Shown: positions 42,175 through 51,292, numbered from the stretch's first letter. The stretch: DNA of 64,000 nt from DATJMJ01 sp035508795 (GCA_035508795.1 DATJMJ010000141.1:1-64000), one strand, 5' to 3'. The notes: a model not told the origin generated them from the sequence alone. Made by a program: numbers and translations.

Positions 42175-42304
42175 GTCTCGGAGGTAGTTGGACGCCGGCC
42201 ACTGCGGGGGTAGGTTTGGCCAAGGCTCATCGGCTGCCGTCGCGTTCCCGAAGTCGTTGTGCCCCGTTTTGCACGAGCGTAGGGAGAGCGAGGAAGAGAG
42301 GCAT

Positions 42305-43099
42305 GTGCCGCACCGAACGCCGGTAAAGGGCATCAACCGTCCCGGTAATTGGGCCGTGGCGAGCTTTCTCGGTGCGCTTGCGGTAGCGGCCGCAATCGTC
42401 GGCAGGGCGTACGGCAGGACGACCGGCCACGACATGAACCCCAAGCTCATCGCTTGGGTTGGGGCCGGAGTGCTCCTGGTGGCGGGCATCATCTCGGTGA
42501 CGCGGCTGTCCAAGCTCCTGAGCCACCTTGCGACGAAGGGCTCACCCGCCGCCGGCGGGGCGGTCCGGATCGTCTCGGCTGGTGCCGGCTACCTGGTCGT
42601 GCTGTTCGCCGTCCTGGCCGTGCTCGAGGTCCAGACAGAGCGCTTGCTCGTCGGGGCCGGGGTCGTCGGGGTGGTGCTCGGCATTGCCGCCCAGCAGAGC
42701 CTCGGGAACGTCTTCGCTGGCCTGGTGCTGCTGCTGGCGCGCCCGTTTGAGGTGGGCGACAGGATCCGCGTGAGGTCGGGCTCCCTTGGCGGGATTTTCG
42801 AAGCGCAAGTTACCGAAATGAGCCTGACCTACGTCTCGCTCGTCATAGACGAGGCGCCGCTCAAGATCCCCAACTCCGTAATGCTCGCCGCAGGTGTGGG
42901 CCGGCTCCCTCCCCTTCCGGCCGCCGAGGTGGCGGCCGCCGTCAACCCCGCCCTGAATGCCGCTGCCACCGACGGCGCCTCGGCGCCCCAAACAATCGCT
43001 GCAGGCACCCCGAGCTCTCGAGCGAGCACTGTAGGAGGTTCGGTCCCGCCCAGTTCGGCGAACGACCCGTCAGCCCCGCCCGGAGAAGGGCCGCAATAG
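42305..43099 (+). CDS. MscS-like mechanosensitive channel protein
   Basis: A 264-residue membrane protein. Three helices (SFLGALAVAAAIVG; IAWVGAGVLLVAGII; SAGAGYLVVLFAVLAVL) are followed by the pore-lining segment GVVLGIAAQQSLGNVFAGLVLLLARPFEVGDRIRV, the MscS signature. A short beta domain with KIPNSVML ends the conserved part, and the last 60 residues are Ala/Pro-rich. The beta/alpha cage domain is largely missing. I use GTG 42305 with GAGGAAGAGAGG upstream. Confidence 0.82.
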   Translation: MPHRTPVKGINRPGNWAVASFLGALAVAAAIVGRAYGRTTGHDMNPKLIAWVGAGVLLVAGIISVTRLSKLLSHLATKGSPAAGGAVRIVSAGAGYLVVLFAVLAVLEVQTERLLVGAGVVGVVLGIAAQQSLGNVFAGLVLLLARPFEVGDRIRVRSGSLGGIFEAQVTEMSLTYVSLVIDEAPLKIPNSVMLAAGVGRLPPLPAAEVAAAVNPALNAAATDGASAPQTIAAGTPSSRASTVGGSVPPSSANDPSAPPGEGPQ

Positions 43100-43166
43100 C
43101 CCGGCTGGTCGAGGCGCCGGCAAGTGCCGCGGCAATAAGCAAGGGCCGCCGGCACCGGCAGAGGGG

Positions 43167-43928
43167 TCAGCGGGCTCGCTTGCCTCTCTGGACGTAGGTC
43201 TCGAGACCGCGGAGGATGAGGTCGACGCCAAACTCCCAGCGGTCGTCGCGGTCGGCGCTGAAGAGCAGGTCCGCTGCCCTGATCACGTGCGGGAACTTCT
43301 CGGCGGGCAGCGTGACGATGTACTCCCGGAGCATCTTGGCGACCTCTTCGGGGCGCATGTCCTCGCCCGTTGGCGACGATACGCCGATGCTTTCTTCGAA
43401 CAAGAAGGCGCCCACATAGAGGCCGAAGAAATCGCCGAGGTAGGCGATGGCCCTGTCGGGGATCCCTAACGGGCTGAGCAAGCTGAAAAACCACTCCCCG
43501 ATGACAGCGCTTTGCTTGCCGCCGGGGGCCCGGCCGAGCGACAACCGGCCGACGTCGCGGTGCTGGCTCATCACCGACCGCGCCCGCTTTGCGAGGTCCC
43601 TCAGTTGTTGCTTCCAATGGGCGGGGTCGGGAGGGGGCAGCGTCAGTTCCTCCATTACGGCGTCGAAGACGAGCTGAAAGAGCTCGTCCTTGTTGCGCAC
43701 GTGCCAGTAGAGGGATGCAGCGCCGGTACTCAGCTTGTCGGCCACGCGCCTCATCGACAGCCCGTCGAGGCCGACCTCGTCCAGTACGGCGAGCGCGGCG
43801 GCGACGATCGCCTCTGTCGTGATGGGCGCTCGTGGCTGGCGGGGAGGCTTACGCCAGGGCGGGTCGGGCGCGAGCGCGACGGCACGCGGCTCGTCGTGGG
43901 GGGTCGCCTCAGCCTTGGGGCGCGGCAT
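43167..43928 (-). CDS. TetR family repressor
   Basis: A 253-residue regulator. HTH segment LSMRRVADKLSTGAASLYWHVRNKDELF follows ITTEAIVAAALAVLDEVG (about residues 35-80), and the C-terminal domain resembles TetR_C-type ligand domains. ATG 43928 is preferred because it is the first with TetR-like sequence downstream; a longer open frame overlaps the promoter region. It is divergent from a DrrAB-like exporter and most likely represses it through the repeated sites at 43939-44035. Confidence 0.9.
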   Translation of the reverse strand: MPRPKAEATPHDEPRAVALAPDPPWRKPPRQPRAPITTEAIVAAALAVLDEVGLDGLSMRRVADKLSTGAASLYWHVRNKDELFQLVFDAVMEELTLPPPDPAHWKQQLRDLAKRARSVMSQHRDVGRLSLGRAPGGKQSAVIGEWFFSLLSPLGIPDRAIAYLGDFFGLYVGAFLFEESIGVSSPTGEDMRPEEVAKMLREYIVTLPAEKFPHVIRAADLLFSADRDDRWEFGVDLILRGLETYVQRGKRAR

Positions 43929-43938
43929 CGGCCCCCAG

Positions 43939-44035
43939 TGTACGACTCTCGAACCATGTACGACACTCGAACACCGTTTGACTGCGGGGCTGGGCGCCGC
44001 TAGAATGGTGTTCGATATTGGTACGACGTTCGAGA
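43939..44035. promoter_or_regulatory. repeated operator-like sites between tetR and the exporter
   Basis: TGTACGACTCTCGAAC (43939-43954) and TGTACGACACTCGAAC (43957-43972) are 18 bp apart, and GGTACGACGTTCGAGA (44020-44035) is a third copy. TCGAACAC (43968) and GTGTTCGA (44008) also form an inverted pair. They bracket the -35/-10 of the exporter operon, as expected for repressor sites. Confidence 0.7.
43978..44006 (+). promoter_or_regulatory. near-consensus promoter of the DrrAB-like exporter
   Basis: TTGACT (43978-43983), a 17-bp spacer, and TAGAAT (44001-44006) give a strong housekeeping-type promoter with the start near 44013. Operator-like repeats flank it on both sides. Confidence 0.75.
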
Positions 44036-44088
44036 GGACGCCGGAGGAACACGCCCGGAGAGGGCATACACGCAACGGAAGGGATCCC

Positions 44089-45024
44089 ATGGCGAACGCC
44101 ATCGAGGCCAGGGGCCTCGTAAAACGGTTCGGGCGAAAGGTCGCCCTCGACAACCTCGACCTCGTTGCTGAGGCGGGTCAGGTCGTCGCTCTGCTCGGGC
44201 CCAACGGTGCAGGCAAGACGACCTTCGTACGGGCTGTCGCAACGCTCCTGCGGTTGGACGCTGGCGAGCTCCGCGTCGAAGGCCATGACGCTCGCCGCGA
44301 CCCGGCGGGGGTGAGGAGGGCAATCGCTCTGGCAGGTCAGTTCGCCGCCGTGGAGCCTGCCATGACGGGACAGGAAAACCTCGAGATGGTGGCACGCCTT
44401 TTTGGCCGGGGCCGGCGCGACGCCGCATGCGCTGCGAGCTCGGTGCTCGAGCAGTTGGGCCTATCGGAGGTCGCGGGCAAGTTGGCCCGGACGTATTCGG
44501 GTGGCATGCGCCGCAAGCTCGACCTCGGAGCGAGCCTGGTGGGGTCGCCACAGCTCCTCTTGCTCGACGAACCGACGACAGGCCTTGACCCGAGGAGCCG
44601 CACGGAGCTGTGGGACGCCATCCGCGCCCTGGTAAGGGGTGGGACCGACGTCCTGCTCACGACGCAGTACATGGACGAAGCCGACCAGCTCGCGAGCCAG
44701 GTGGTCATCCTCGACGAGGGGCGCCTGATCGCAGCCGGGACGCCAGCAAACCTGAAAAGCCAAGCCGGGGAAAGGGTTATCGAAGTGCATGCCCGTTTTC
44801 AAGAGGACCTTCCTCTCGTTGCCGCTGCGCTCGAGCGCCTCGACCACGGCGCCGTGAGAATCGATGAGCCGGCGCGCAGGGTCAGCGTCCCGGTCGGTGC
44901 CGGGGGCCAGTGGCTGTCGGCGGCCCTGCAGGCCGCTGAGGCATCGGGGGCACATGTCGACGACATCTCTTTGCGCCAACCGAGCCTCGACGAAGTCTTT
45001 CTTGCATTGACGGGAGGTAAATGA
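44089..45024 (+). CDS. DrrA-like ABC exporter ATPase
   Basis: A 311-residue ATPase. GPNGAGKTTFVRAVATLL is Walker A, YSGGMRRKLDLGASLVG the signature, and LLLLDEPTTGLDPRSR Walker B; the C-terminal extension ends LRQPSLDEVFLALTGGK, the DrrA/CcmA-type tail. Start ATG 44089; the stop overlaps the permease start (ATGA). This class exports drugs and lipids. The divergent TetR gene suggests induction by the exported compound. Confidence 0.94.
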   Translation: MANAIEARGLVKRFGRKVALDNLDLVAEAGQVVALLGPNGAGKTTFVRAVATLLRLDAGELRVEGHDARRDPAGVRRAIALAGQFAAVEPAMTGQENLEMVARLFGRGRRDAACAASSVLEQLGLSEVAGKLARTYSGGMRRKLDLGASLVGSPQLLLLDEPTTGLDPRSRTELWDAIRALVRGGTDVLLTTQYMDEADQLASQVVILDEGRLIAAGTPANLKSQAGERVIEVHARFQEDLPLVAAALERLDHGAVRIDEPARRVSVPVGAGGQWLSAALQAAEASGAHVDDISLRQPSLDEVFLALTGGK

Positions 45025-45857
45025 CGATGACTGCAGCAATCGCAACCGTCCCCGCCTCACGCCGGGCACCGGGCTCGCCAAGAGTTTCGTTTTTGGTGAG
45101 CACGCTCCAGGTCGCCCGACGGGCTCTGCTCCGCTACTTCCGGACCCCGCAACTGGTGGTCGTCGGGAGCGTGCAGGGGGCACTTTTTCTTTTGATATTC
45201 CGGTACGTTTTCGGGGGCGCGGTATCGGTTCACGGGACCAGTTACGTCAACTTCCTCGTCCCTGGTTTTGCAATGACAGGAGTCCTGTTTACCGGCCAGG
45301 GCGCTGCGACCGGGGTCGCCGAGGACTTGTCTGAGGGCTTTGTGGACCGCCTGAGGTCGCTCCCGGCCCCGCGCGCCTGCTTCCTGAGCGGGCGAGCCGT
45401 CGCTGACACGATATGGAACTCCTACGGCCTTTTCCTTGCGGTCGCGGTGGGTTTCGCAGTCGGGTTCCGGCCAAAGGGGTCTGTCCCCGCTGACATTGCG
45501 GCCCTCGGGTTGTGCGTGCTCTACGGCTTCGCTTTCGAGTGGCTCTTCATCGCCCTCGGGCTCGTCGCAGGCAACGCTCAAGCAGCCCAGGGCATGGCCT
45601 TGCTCATCTTCCCGCTCACGTTTGTCTCGAGCGCCTACGTCCCGGTTGCAAGCATGCCGGGCTGGTTGCAGGCCTTCGCGATGCACCAGCCCGTCACCTA
45701 CATGGTCGATGCCGTCAGGGCGCTCGCTCTCGGGGCCGGCGAGGCCTCGTACACCGGGCACTCCGCCTCATACTTCGTCGGGTGGTCGGTCGTGTGGGCG
45801 CTGGGTACGGTGGCCGTGCTGGGCCCCATTTCGGCGGCCAGGTACAACAGAGCCTGA
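45021..45857 (+). CDS. DrrB-like ABC exporter permease
   Basis: A 278-residue ABC-2 type permease with about six helices. LLRYFRTPQLVVVGSVQGALFLLIFRYVFGGAV is the usual N-terminal pattern, and LLIFPLTFVSSAYVPVASMPGWLQAFAMHQPVTYMVDAVRAL is the conserved C-terminal block of this class. It forms an exporter with the preceding ATPase, to which it is translationally coupled. It converges on galT with 24 bp between. Confidence 0.93.
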   Translation: MTMTAAIATVPASRRAPGSPRVSFLVSTLQVARRALLRYFRTPQLVVVGSVQGALFLLIFRYVFGGAVSVHGTSYVNFLVPGFAMTGVLFTGQGAATGVAEDLSEGFVDRLRSLPAPRACFLSGRAVADTIWNSYGLFLAVAVGFAVGFRPKGSVPADIAALGLCVLYGFAFEWLFIALGLVAGNAQAAQGMALLIFPLTFVSSAYVPVASMPGWLQAFAMHQPVTYMVDAVRALALGAGEASYTGHSASYFVGWSVVWALGTVAVLGPISAARYNRA

Positions 45858-45881
45858 GACCTCAGACGCCGGCGTCAGATT

Positions 45882-47069
45882 TCAGGGGCCGGGCGCCCCG
45901 GCGGTGCCCACCGCCCGGAGGCGCTCGGCGGCCACCTCGGGCAGGATGTCGTTGGCGAAAGCGTCCATCCCCGACTCGGAGCCGGCAAGGTACTTGAGCT
46001 TGTCGTTCGCCCGCCGGAAGGTAAGCATCTCGAGGTGGAGGGCCATCTCCTCGCCACCCCGGCCCCGCGGTGCCTGGTGCCACCCCGAGATATAGGGCGC
46101 CGGGGTGTCGAAGAGCCGTGCGAAGCGGCCGAAAATGTCGAGCAGGACATCGGGGAGCTCGGCGCGTGCTGCGCCGGGGAGGCTGGCAAGGTCGGGTACC
46201 CGAGTATTGGGGTAGCAGTGGACCTCGTACGGCCAGCGCGACGCGTGCGGGACGAACGCGGTCCAGTTGGCCGTGGCGACGATCACCCTTGTGCCCGCTT
46301 CTTGTTCTGCGCCAAGTTGGTCGTCGAAAAGGTTGCCGCCGCAAGCACGCTTATACTCCTCGGCCGCCGCCAGCATTTTTTGGGTGCGGGGCGTGACAAA
46401 GGGGTAGGCGTAGATTTGACCGTGCGGGTGTGGTTGGGTGACCCCTATTTCGCGGCCGCGGTTCTCAAAACAGTAGACCTGCTCCACCCCGGGCAGCTCG
46501 AGGAGATCCTGTGTCCGGTCGACGAGGGCCGAGATGACGAGGTCGACGCGCTGGGGGGACAGATCGGCAAAAGAGGCACTGTGGTCGTCGGTGTAACAGA
46601 CGACCTCGCAGCGGCCGGCCGAGCCGCGTCCCTCCAATAAGCCCTGCGCCCCGGCCCCCGCTCCCGGGCCGGGAACTGCACCTCCGCCCCCGCCCGCAGT
46701 GGTGCCCCCGCCCGCACTTGCGCCGGCGCCTGCGGGGGAGTGCACGAGGGCGGGGAAGCGGTTCTCGAAAACGACGACCTGGTAGCTGTCTTCGGGGATC
46801 TCCGTCGGGTGCCCGGGCCGGCTCGGGCAGAGCGGGCAGTCCTCCTGCGCCGGCAGGTAACTCCGGTCCTGGCGGTGGGAGGCGTACATCACCCAGGAAG
46901 AGAGCAGACGGTTGTAACGCAGTTCGGACGAGACCGACAGGAGAGGAAGGTCGCGACTGTCCACGGCGGCGCGCGGAGGCGCGGGAGGCAGGTCGTAGTA
47001 GATGATCTCGCGGCCGTCGGCCAACCGATTGCTTGTTTTCCTCAACCCGGGACCGAGGTTACGCCACAA
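45882..47069 (-). CDS. galT: galactose-1-phosphate uridylyltransferase with a Gly/Ala-rich insert
   Basis: A 395-residue HIT-superfamily enzyme. The zinc pair C78/C81 (CPLCPS) and the nucleophile H216 in HPHGQIYAYPF are present, with SGWHQAP near the C-terminus. It swaps UMP between UDP-glucose and galactose-1-phosphate. Residues 112-151 are a Gly/Ala/Pro low-complexity insert in a region normally a short loop. The start is uncertain: TTG 47069 is the longest option and TTG 47045 is also possible. No Shine-Dalgarno is visible. Confidence 0.93.
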   Translation of the reverse strand: MWRNLGPGLRKTSNRLADGREIIYYDLPPAPPRAAVDSRDLPLLSVSSELRYNRLLSSWVMYASHRQDRSYLPAQEDCPLCPSRPGHPTEIPEDSYQVVVFENRFPALVHSPAGAGASAGGGTTAGGGGGAVPGPGAGAGAQGLLEGRGSAGRCEVVCYTDDHSASFADLSPQRVDLVISALVDRTQDLLELPGVEQVYCFENRGREIGVTQPHPHGQIYAYPFVTPRTQKMLAAAEEYKRACGGNLFDDQLGAEQEAGTRVIVATANWTAFVPHASRWPYEVHCYPNTRVPDLASLPGAARAELPDVLLDIFGRFARLFDTPAPYISGWHQAPRGRGGEEMALHLEMLTFRRANDKLKYLAGSESGMDAFANDILPEVAAERLRAVGTAGAPGP

Positions 47070-47170
47070 GGCCGCGCTTTTCGTTCACCCCGGGCCGGCA
47101 AGTGCCGGTGTGGTAAGGTCCGCTTCGTTTCGGGCTCGTCCCCGGCTAACCATTAGGGGGTGCAGGCGCC

Positions 47171-48193
47171 ATGACCGACGTCGACCAGCGGATCCAGTGC
47201 CGCTGGTGCCACTCGCAGAGCCCGGCCACGGCCAGGACGTGCGACCACTGCGGCGCCCCGCTCGACGTGCGCGACCTCGTCACCGACAGCGGCTGGCGCG
47301 AGGCGCCAAAGCTGCGGGATCTCACGCAGTTCCACTGGGCGGCGAGCGAGATCCAGCTCGACGCCGGAGTGGTGCCGGTCGTCGAGATAAACCTGTCTCC
47401 GCAGGACCAGGTGTTCTTCGAGCACCACGCGATGCTCTGGAAGGACGAGATGGTGCCGATGGCGGTCATGCCGAGCCCGGGGGGGGCCAGGCGCCTGCTC
47501 GCCGGCGTGCCTTTCGTCCTGAGCGTCGCTCGTGGGCCGGGTAAGGTGGCGTTCTCGCGTGACGCTCCCGGCGAGGTCGTCGTGCTGCCCATCGAGGCGC
47601 CGGCCGAGGTCGACGTCCGGGAGCATGCTCTGCTGCTTGCGACCGGCACGCTCACCTACAGCTTCGAACGCCTTGCCGGGGTGCGCGCCATGCTCGCTTC
47701 GGGCAGCGGGATGTACCTCGACCGTTTCGTGGCGCAATCGGCTCCCGGGCTGCTCGTGCTCCATGGGTACGGCAACGTGTTCCAGCGGTCGCTCGCCGAA
47801 GGTGAGACGGTGCTCGTCGAGCCGGGTGGCTTCCTCTACAAGGACTCGAGCGTCGCTCTCGAAACGACGTCGGTCAACTTCAAAGGGAGCCCTGCCGAGA
47901 TGCCAGCCGGTGGCGAGGGTGCGGGGGTTGGAGGCCAGGCTGGCGCGGCGGTAGCCGCGTCCGCAGCGGCTCCCGAGCCCAAGCGAGGCGGGTTGTTCGG
48001 GAAGCTCAAGTCGGTGACCTCGGCGGTCAACGTCGGCGGGCTCGTGGCCGCTGCCGGCGAACTGCGTTCGGGCGGCGGGATCGCCGGTGCCCTATCGGGC
48101 CTGGCCGGTGGCGGTGGGACGACCGTGTTCCGCTTGAATGGCCCGGGACGGGTGGGCATCCAGTCGATGTTCAAGCCCCACGAGACCCAGTAG
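47171..48193 (+). CDS. zinc-ribbon AIM24-family protein, first of a tandem pair
   Basis: A 340-residue protein. A four-Cys zinc ribbon (C10, C13, C24, C27) leads to a TRAP-like beta-barrel of AIM24 type, with FSRDAPGEVVVLPI, EVDVREHALLLATG, QSAPGLLVLHGYGNVF and VEPGGFLYKDSSV. AIM24 proteins are widespread in bacteria and lack a defined bacterial role. The C-terminal 100 residues are Ala/Gly-rich with a basic segment. The partner at 48208 starts 15 bp later. Confidence 0.85.
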   Translation: MTDVDQRIQCRWCHSQSPATARTCDHCGAPLDVRDLVTDSGWREAPKLRDLTQFHWAASEIQLDAGVVPVVEINLSPQDQVFFEHHAMLWKDEMVPMAVMPSPGGARRLLAGVPFVLSVARGPGKVAFSRDAPGEVVVLPIEAPAEVDVREHALLLATGTLTYSFERLAGVRAMLASGSGMYLDRFVAQSAPGLLVLHGYGNVFQRSLAEGETVLVEPGGFLYKDSSVALETTSVNFKGSPAEMPAGGEGAGVGGQAGAAVAASAAAPEPKRGGLFGKLKSVTSAVNVGGLVAAAGELRSGGGIAGALSGLAGGGGTTVFRLNGPGRVGIQSMFKPHETQ

Positions 48194-48207
48194 CGAGGTC
48201 TGGCGAA

Positions 48208-49212
48208 ATGACAGGTACAGCCACCGCTTCGGCGAGCACCTACACATGCCCTTATTGCCGGCAGGCTTCTTCGGGCGCCGGTACGAGTTGCCCGAACTGC
48301 GGCGCACCCGTCGACATCCAGCTGCGCACGACAGCGTCTGGCTGGACCGAACTGCCGTCGATCGCCGACATGGCCAAAATCCAGTTCGGCCAATCGAGCT
48401 GCCAGGTCGAGGGCCGGCTTGTACCCGTCGCCGAGATGGACCTCGCGGCCGGCGACGGCGTCTATTTCACGCACGACGTCCTGCTGTGGCAGCAGCCGGG
48501 AGTCCAGCTCGACGCGCCCGTGCTTTCCAAACCCTGGAACAGGAAGCGCAACGGCCTGCCGCTCGTCATGATGCAGGCGACCGGGCCGGGGAGGGTCGCC
48601 TTCTCGCACGACGCTGCCGGCGAGCTTGTCGCGCTGCCCCTCCAGCCGGGTGCTGCGGTCGACGTGCGCGAGGGAGCGCTCCTCGTCGCAACTTCGGGGG
48701 TCGGCTACGACTGGGTCGACTCGGGGGTTTGGTTCGTAGCTCCCGAGGGCGGCCACCAAGAGGCGGCGTCACCCGGAGGGAGCCTGCTGAGGGCGGGCCT
48801 CGAGATGGCGGGACGAGGTGGCGGCGGCTTGGACCGCGGGAGGGATAACCAGCAGCCGACCTGGCACTACCCGGTGGGGCAGTACCTCGACAGGTTCCAC
48901 GCGGGCGACCGGCCCGGCCTGGTGATGGTCCAGGTGAGCGGCAACGCCTACGTGCGCGATATTGCGGCCGGGGAGTCGCTGCTCGTCAAACCTCCGGCGC
49001 TTTTGTTCAAAGAACCGAGCGTGGGCATCCAGCTCCACGTCGAATACCCCGCAGCGGGCGTCAAGATCTGGCAAACCTGGAACAACCGCTACCTGTGGTT
49101 GAGGGTCTGGGGGCCGGGCCGCATCGGTCTGCAGTCGTGCTACGACCGCCTCGAGGACCCCGGTACGGACTTCAGGGATCTCTCGCCCCACACCGACCAC
49201 TTGTGGACTTAG
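48208..49212 (+). CDS. zinc-ribbon AIM24-family protein, second of a tandem pair
   Basis: A 334-residue protein with C14, C17, C28, C31 as zinc ribbon and a beta-barrel that matches its upstream neighbour segment by segment (FSHDAAGELVALPL, AAVDVREGALLVATS, DRPGLVMVQVSGNAYV, LVKPPALLFKEPSV). It differs by a Gly-rich insert near residues 195-215 and lacks the long tail. The pair arose by duplication and may form a hetero-oligomer; that is inference. queC follows 42 bp later. Confidence 0.85.
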   Translation: MTGTATASASTYTCPYCRQASSGAGTSCPNCGAPVDIQLRTTASGWTELPSIADMAKIQFGQSSCQVEGRLVPVAEMDLAAGDGVYFTHDVLLWQQPGVQLDAPVLSKPWNRKRNGLPLVMMQATGPGRVAFSHDAAGELVALPLQPGAAVDVREGALLVATSGVGYDWVDSGVWFVAPEGGHQEAASPGGSLLRAGLEMAGRGGGGLDRGRDNQQPTWHYPVGQYLDRFHAGDRPGLVMVQVSGNAYVRDIAAGESLLVKPPALLFKEPSVGIQLHVEYPAAGVKIWQTWNNRYLWLRVWGPGRIGLQSCYDRLEDPGTDFRDLSPHTDHLWT

Positions 49213-49254
49213 TGCCATGCGAAGTAAGCAAACGTTCCTGGAGGCAGCACTAGG

Positions 49255-49962
49255 TTGGCGGCTCCCCCGCCAGGCCGTCTGGTGCGGCCGGCAGTAGTCC
49301 TGCTGAGCGGGGGCCTCGACTCGGCGACCGCGCTGGCGGTAGCGGTTTCGGAGGGCTACGACGCGCATGCGTTGAGCGTCGATTATGGCCAGCGCCACCA
49401 GGCCGAGATCGCAGCGGCGCGCCGGGTGGCAGCGTCGCTCGGCGCCAAGGAGCACATAACAGTGAGCGTGGACCTGCGCTCCTTCGGGGGCTCGGCCCTG
49501 ACCGACGACATCGCCGTGCCCCACAACAGGGATGTCGAGGAAATGGGTACCGGCATCCCGGTCACCTATGTCCCGGCGAGGAACACGGTCTTTTTGTCGC
49601 TCGCCCTCGCATGGGCCGAAACACTCGGTTCGGACGACATTTTCATCGGCGTCAACGCGATCGACTACAGCGGGTACCCCGACTGCCGGCCCGAGTACAT
49701 CGCCGCCTTCGAGGCGCTGGCCAACCTGGCGACCAAGGCCGGGGTCGAGGGCCGCCAGCACCTACGGGTGCACGCACCTCTTTCGCTGCTGAGCAAATCT
49801 GAGATCATCGGGCGCGGGCTCGAGCTCGGGGTCGACTACTCCCTCACCCACAGTTGCTACGAACCGCTGGACAATGGGCGCGCTTGCGGCACCTGCGATG
49901 CCTGCCTGCTTCGCAAGCGGGGTTTCGCCGAGCTCGGTATGACAGACCCGGCGCTCAGCTGA
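49255..49962 (+). CDS. queC: 7-cyano-7-deazaguanine synthase
   Basis: A 235-residue ATP-dependent enzyme. LLSGGLDSATAL is the PP-loop, SVDYGQRHQAEI follows, and the C-terminal zinc motif is CYEP...ACGTCDACLLRKRGF. It converts carboxy-deazaguanine and ammonia to preQ0. GGAGG ten bases before TTG 49255 supports that start; GTG 49282 is an alternative. No other queuosine or deazapurine gene is in the window. Its stop overlaps the convergent ATPase gene. Confidence 0.95.
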   Translation: MAAPPPGRLVRPAVVLLSGGLDSATALAVAVSEGYDAHALSVDYGQRHQAEIAAARRVAASLGAKEHITVSVDLRSFGGSALTDDIAVPHNRDVEEMGTGIPVTYVPARNTVFLSLALAWAETLGSDDIFIGVNAIDYSGYPDCRPEYIAAFEALANLATKAGVEGRQHLRVHAPLSLLSKSEIIGRGLELGVDYSLTHSCYEPLDNGRACGTCDACLLRKRGFAELGMTDPALS

Positions 49963-51010
49963 GCGGCCAGGCCTTTACGGGGCCGGCGACCTTCAGCGTG
50001 ACCGTGCTGCCGCTGCGAGGGGGGCTCCCGCCCGCAAGGCGCGCAATTACCGACGAACTTTGCCCGCCATTTCCTACGGTCACCGTCACGAGCATGTCGT
50101 GCCCGTAGAACTCGCAGGCGCTCACCCGGCCGCTCAAGGGCTGCGCGTTGGCGTCGCCATCGCGGAGCGACACCTGTTCGGGCCGTACCAGCACGAGGAT
50201 CCGGTCGGCTTCGCGGAACGACGACGCCCGCGCGCCGAGGTCCAATGTGCCCAATGCCGTGTGGGCTTTGCCCGAACGCACGATCCCTTCGAGGATGTTG
50301 GCATCGCCTAGGAAGCGGGCGATAGAGGGGTCGAGGGGCTCGGCGTAGATTTCCTCCGGCCCGGCCGACTGGGCGACGCTGCCTTGGCGCAGGACGGCGA
50401 CCTCGTTGGCAAGGGAGAGGGCTTCGTCCTGGTCGTGGGTGACCAGCACAGCGGTCGTACCTGTCTCTTTCAGCACTTTGGCGACGTCGGCGCGCACCTC
50501 GGCTCGCAGCGCAGCGTCGAGGGACGAAAAGGGCTCGTCGAGTAGCACGAGGTGAGGGCGGGTCGCCAGTGCCCGGGCGAGCGCAACCCGTTGTTGTTGG
50601 CCGCCCGAAAGCTGGTGCGGGTAGAGGCTCCCCTCACCTTCCAGGCCGACGAGGGCGAGCAGCTCGTCAACCCGGCCGTTCCTGCGTTCGCGCCTCGCCA
50701 AACCGAAGCCGACGTTGCCTGCCGCGTCGAGGTGCGGGAAAAGGGCGCCCTCCTGGGGCACGTAACCGATCCTGCGCCGTTCCGGCGCGACGTGGGTGGC
50801 GGCGTCCTCGACAACGGTGCCGCCTATCGAAACCGACCCGGCGTCGGCGCGCTCGAAGCCCGCCAGGATCCGCAGCAATGTCGTCTTGCCGCTCCCGGAC
50901 GGTCCCAGCACGGCTGTGAGCGAGCCCTCGGCTACCTCGAGGTCCACCGAAGACAGCACGACGTGGTCGCCGAAGGATTTTCGCAAGCCCCGGACGAGCA
51001 CGCTGGACAT
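49955..51010 (-). CDS. orphan FbpC-like ABC ATPase
   Basis: A 351-residue importer ATPase. GPSGSGKTTLLRILAGFE, the YVPQEGALFPHLDAAGNVGFGL Q-loop region typical of iron(III)/thiamine-type ATPases, LSGGQQQRVALARALA and LVLLDEPFSSLDA are present, with a TOBE-like C-terminus. No permease or binding protein is adjacent. I start it at ATG 51010. The 282-bp region upstream (51011-51292) holds no gene; an AT-rich palindrome GAATTAATTC at 51204-51213 is the only notable element. Confidence 0.9.
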   Translation of the reverse strand: MSSVLVRGLRKSFGDHVVLSSVDLEVAEGSLTAVLGPSGSGKTTLLRILAGFERADAGSVSIGGTVVEDAATHVAPERRRIGYVPQEGALFPHLDAAGNVGFGLARRERRNGRVDELLALVGLEGEGSLYPHQLSGGQQQRVALARALATRPHLVLLDEPFSSLDAALRAEVRADVAKVLKETGTTAVLVTHDQDEALSLANEVAVLRQGSVAQSAGPEEIYAEPLDPSIARFLGDANILEGIVRSGKAHTALGTLDLGARASSFREADRILVLVRPEQVSLRDGDANAQPLSGRVSACEFYGHDMLVTVTVGNGGQSSSVIARLAGGSPPRSGSTVTLKVAGPVKAWPLS

Positions 51011-51292
51011 CGACTGCAGGTTACCGGTGAGCGGCGCCCGCCAGGGTTTACGGGTCGGCACCCGCCGCCCGGAGCGGCCTTCCCTGGCACTCGACGTCCA
51101 TCCTGGCTATCCCCTAGGCAGCGGGCACCGGCTCTCGGAGCGCGCCCGGCCCTTCCTGGGCCCGGTCGCACGCCCCAAGCACCACGCAATTCGTATGGTT
51201 AGTGAATTAATTCGGCCCGGCGAGGCGCCCTGTGAGGGGACTTTCGGCCTTTGGGCGGGGGGCCAACGGACAGAGGCCCGCACCGGCGGAGG

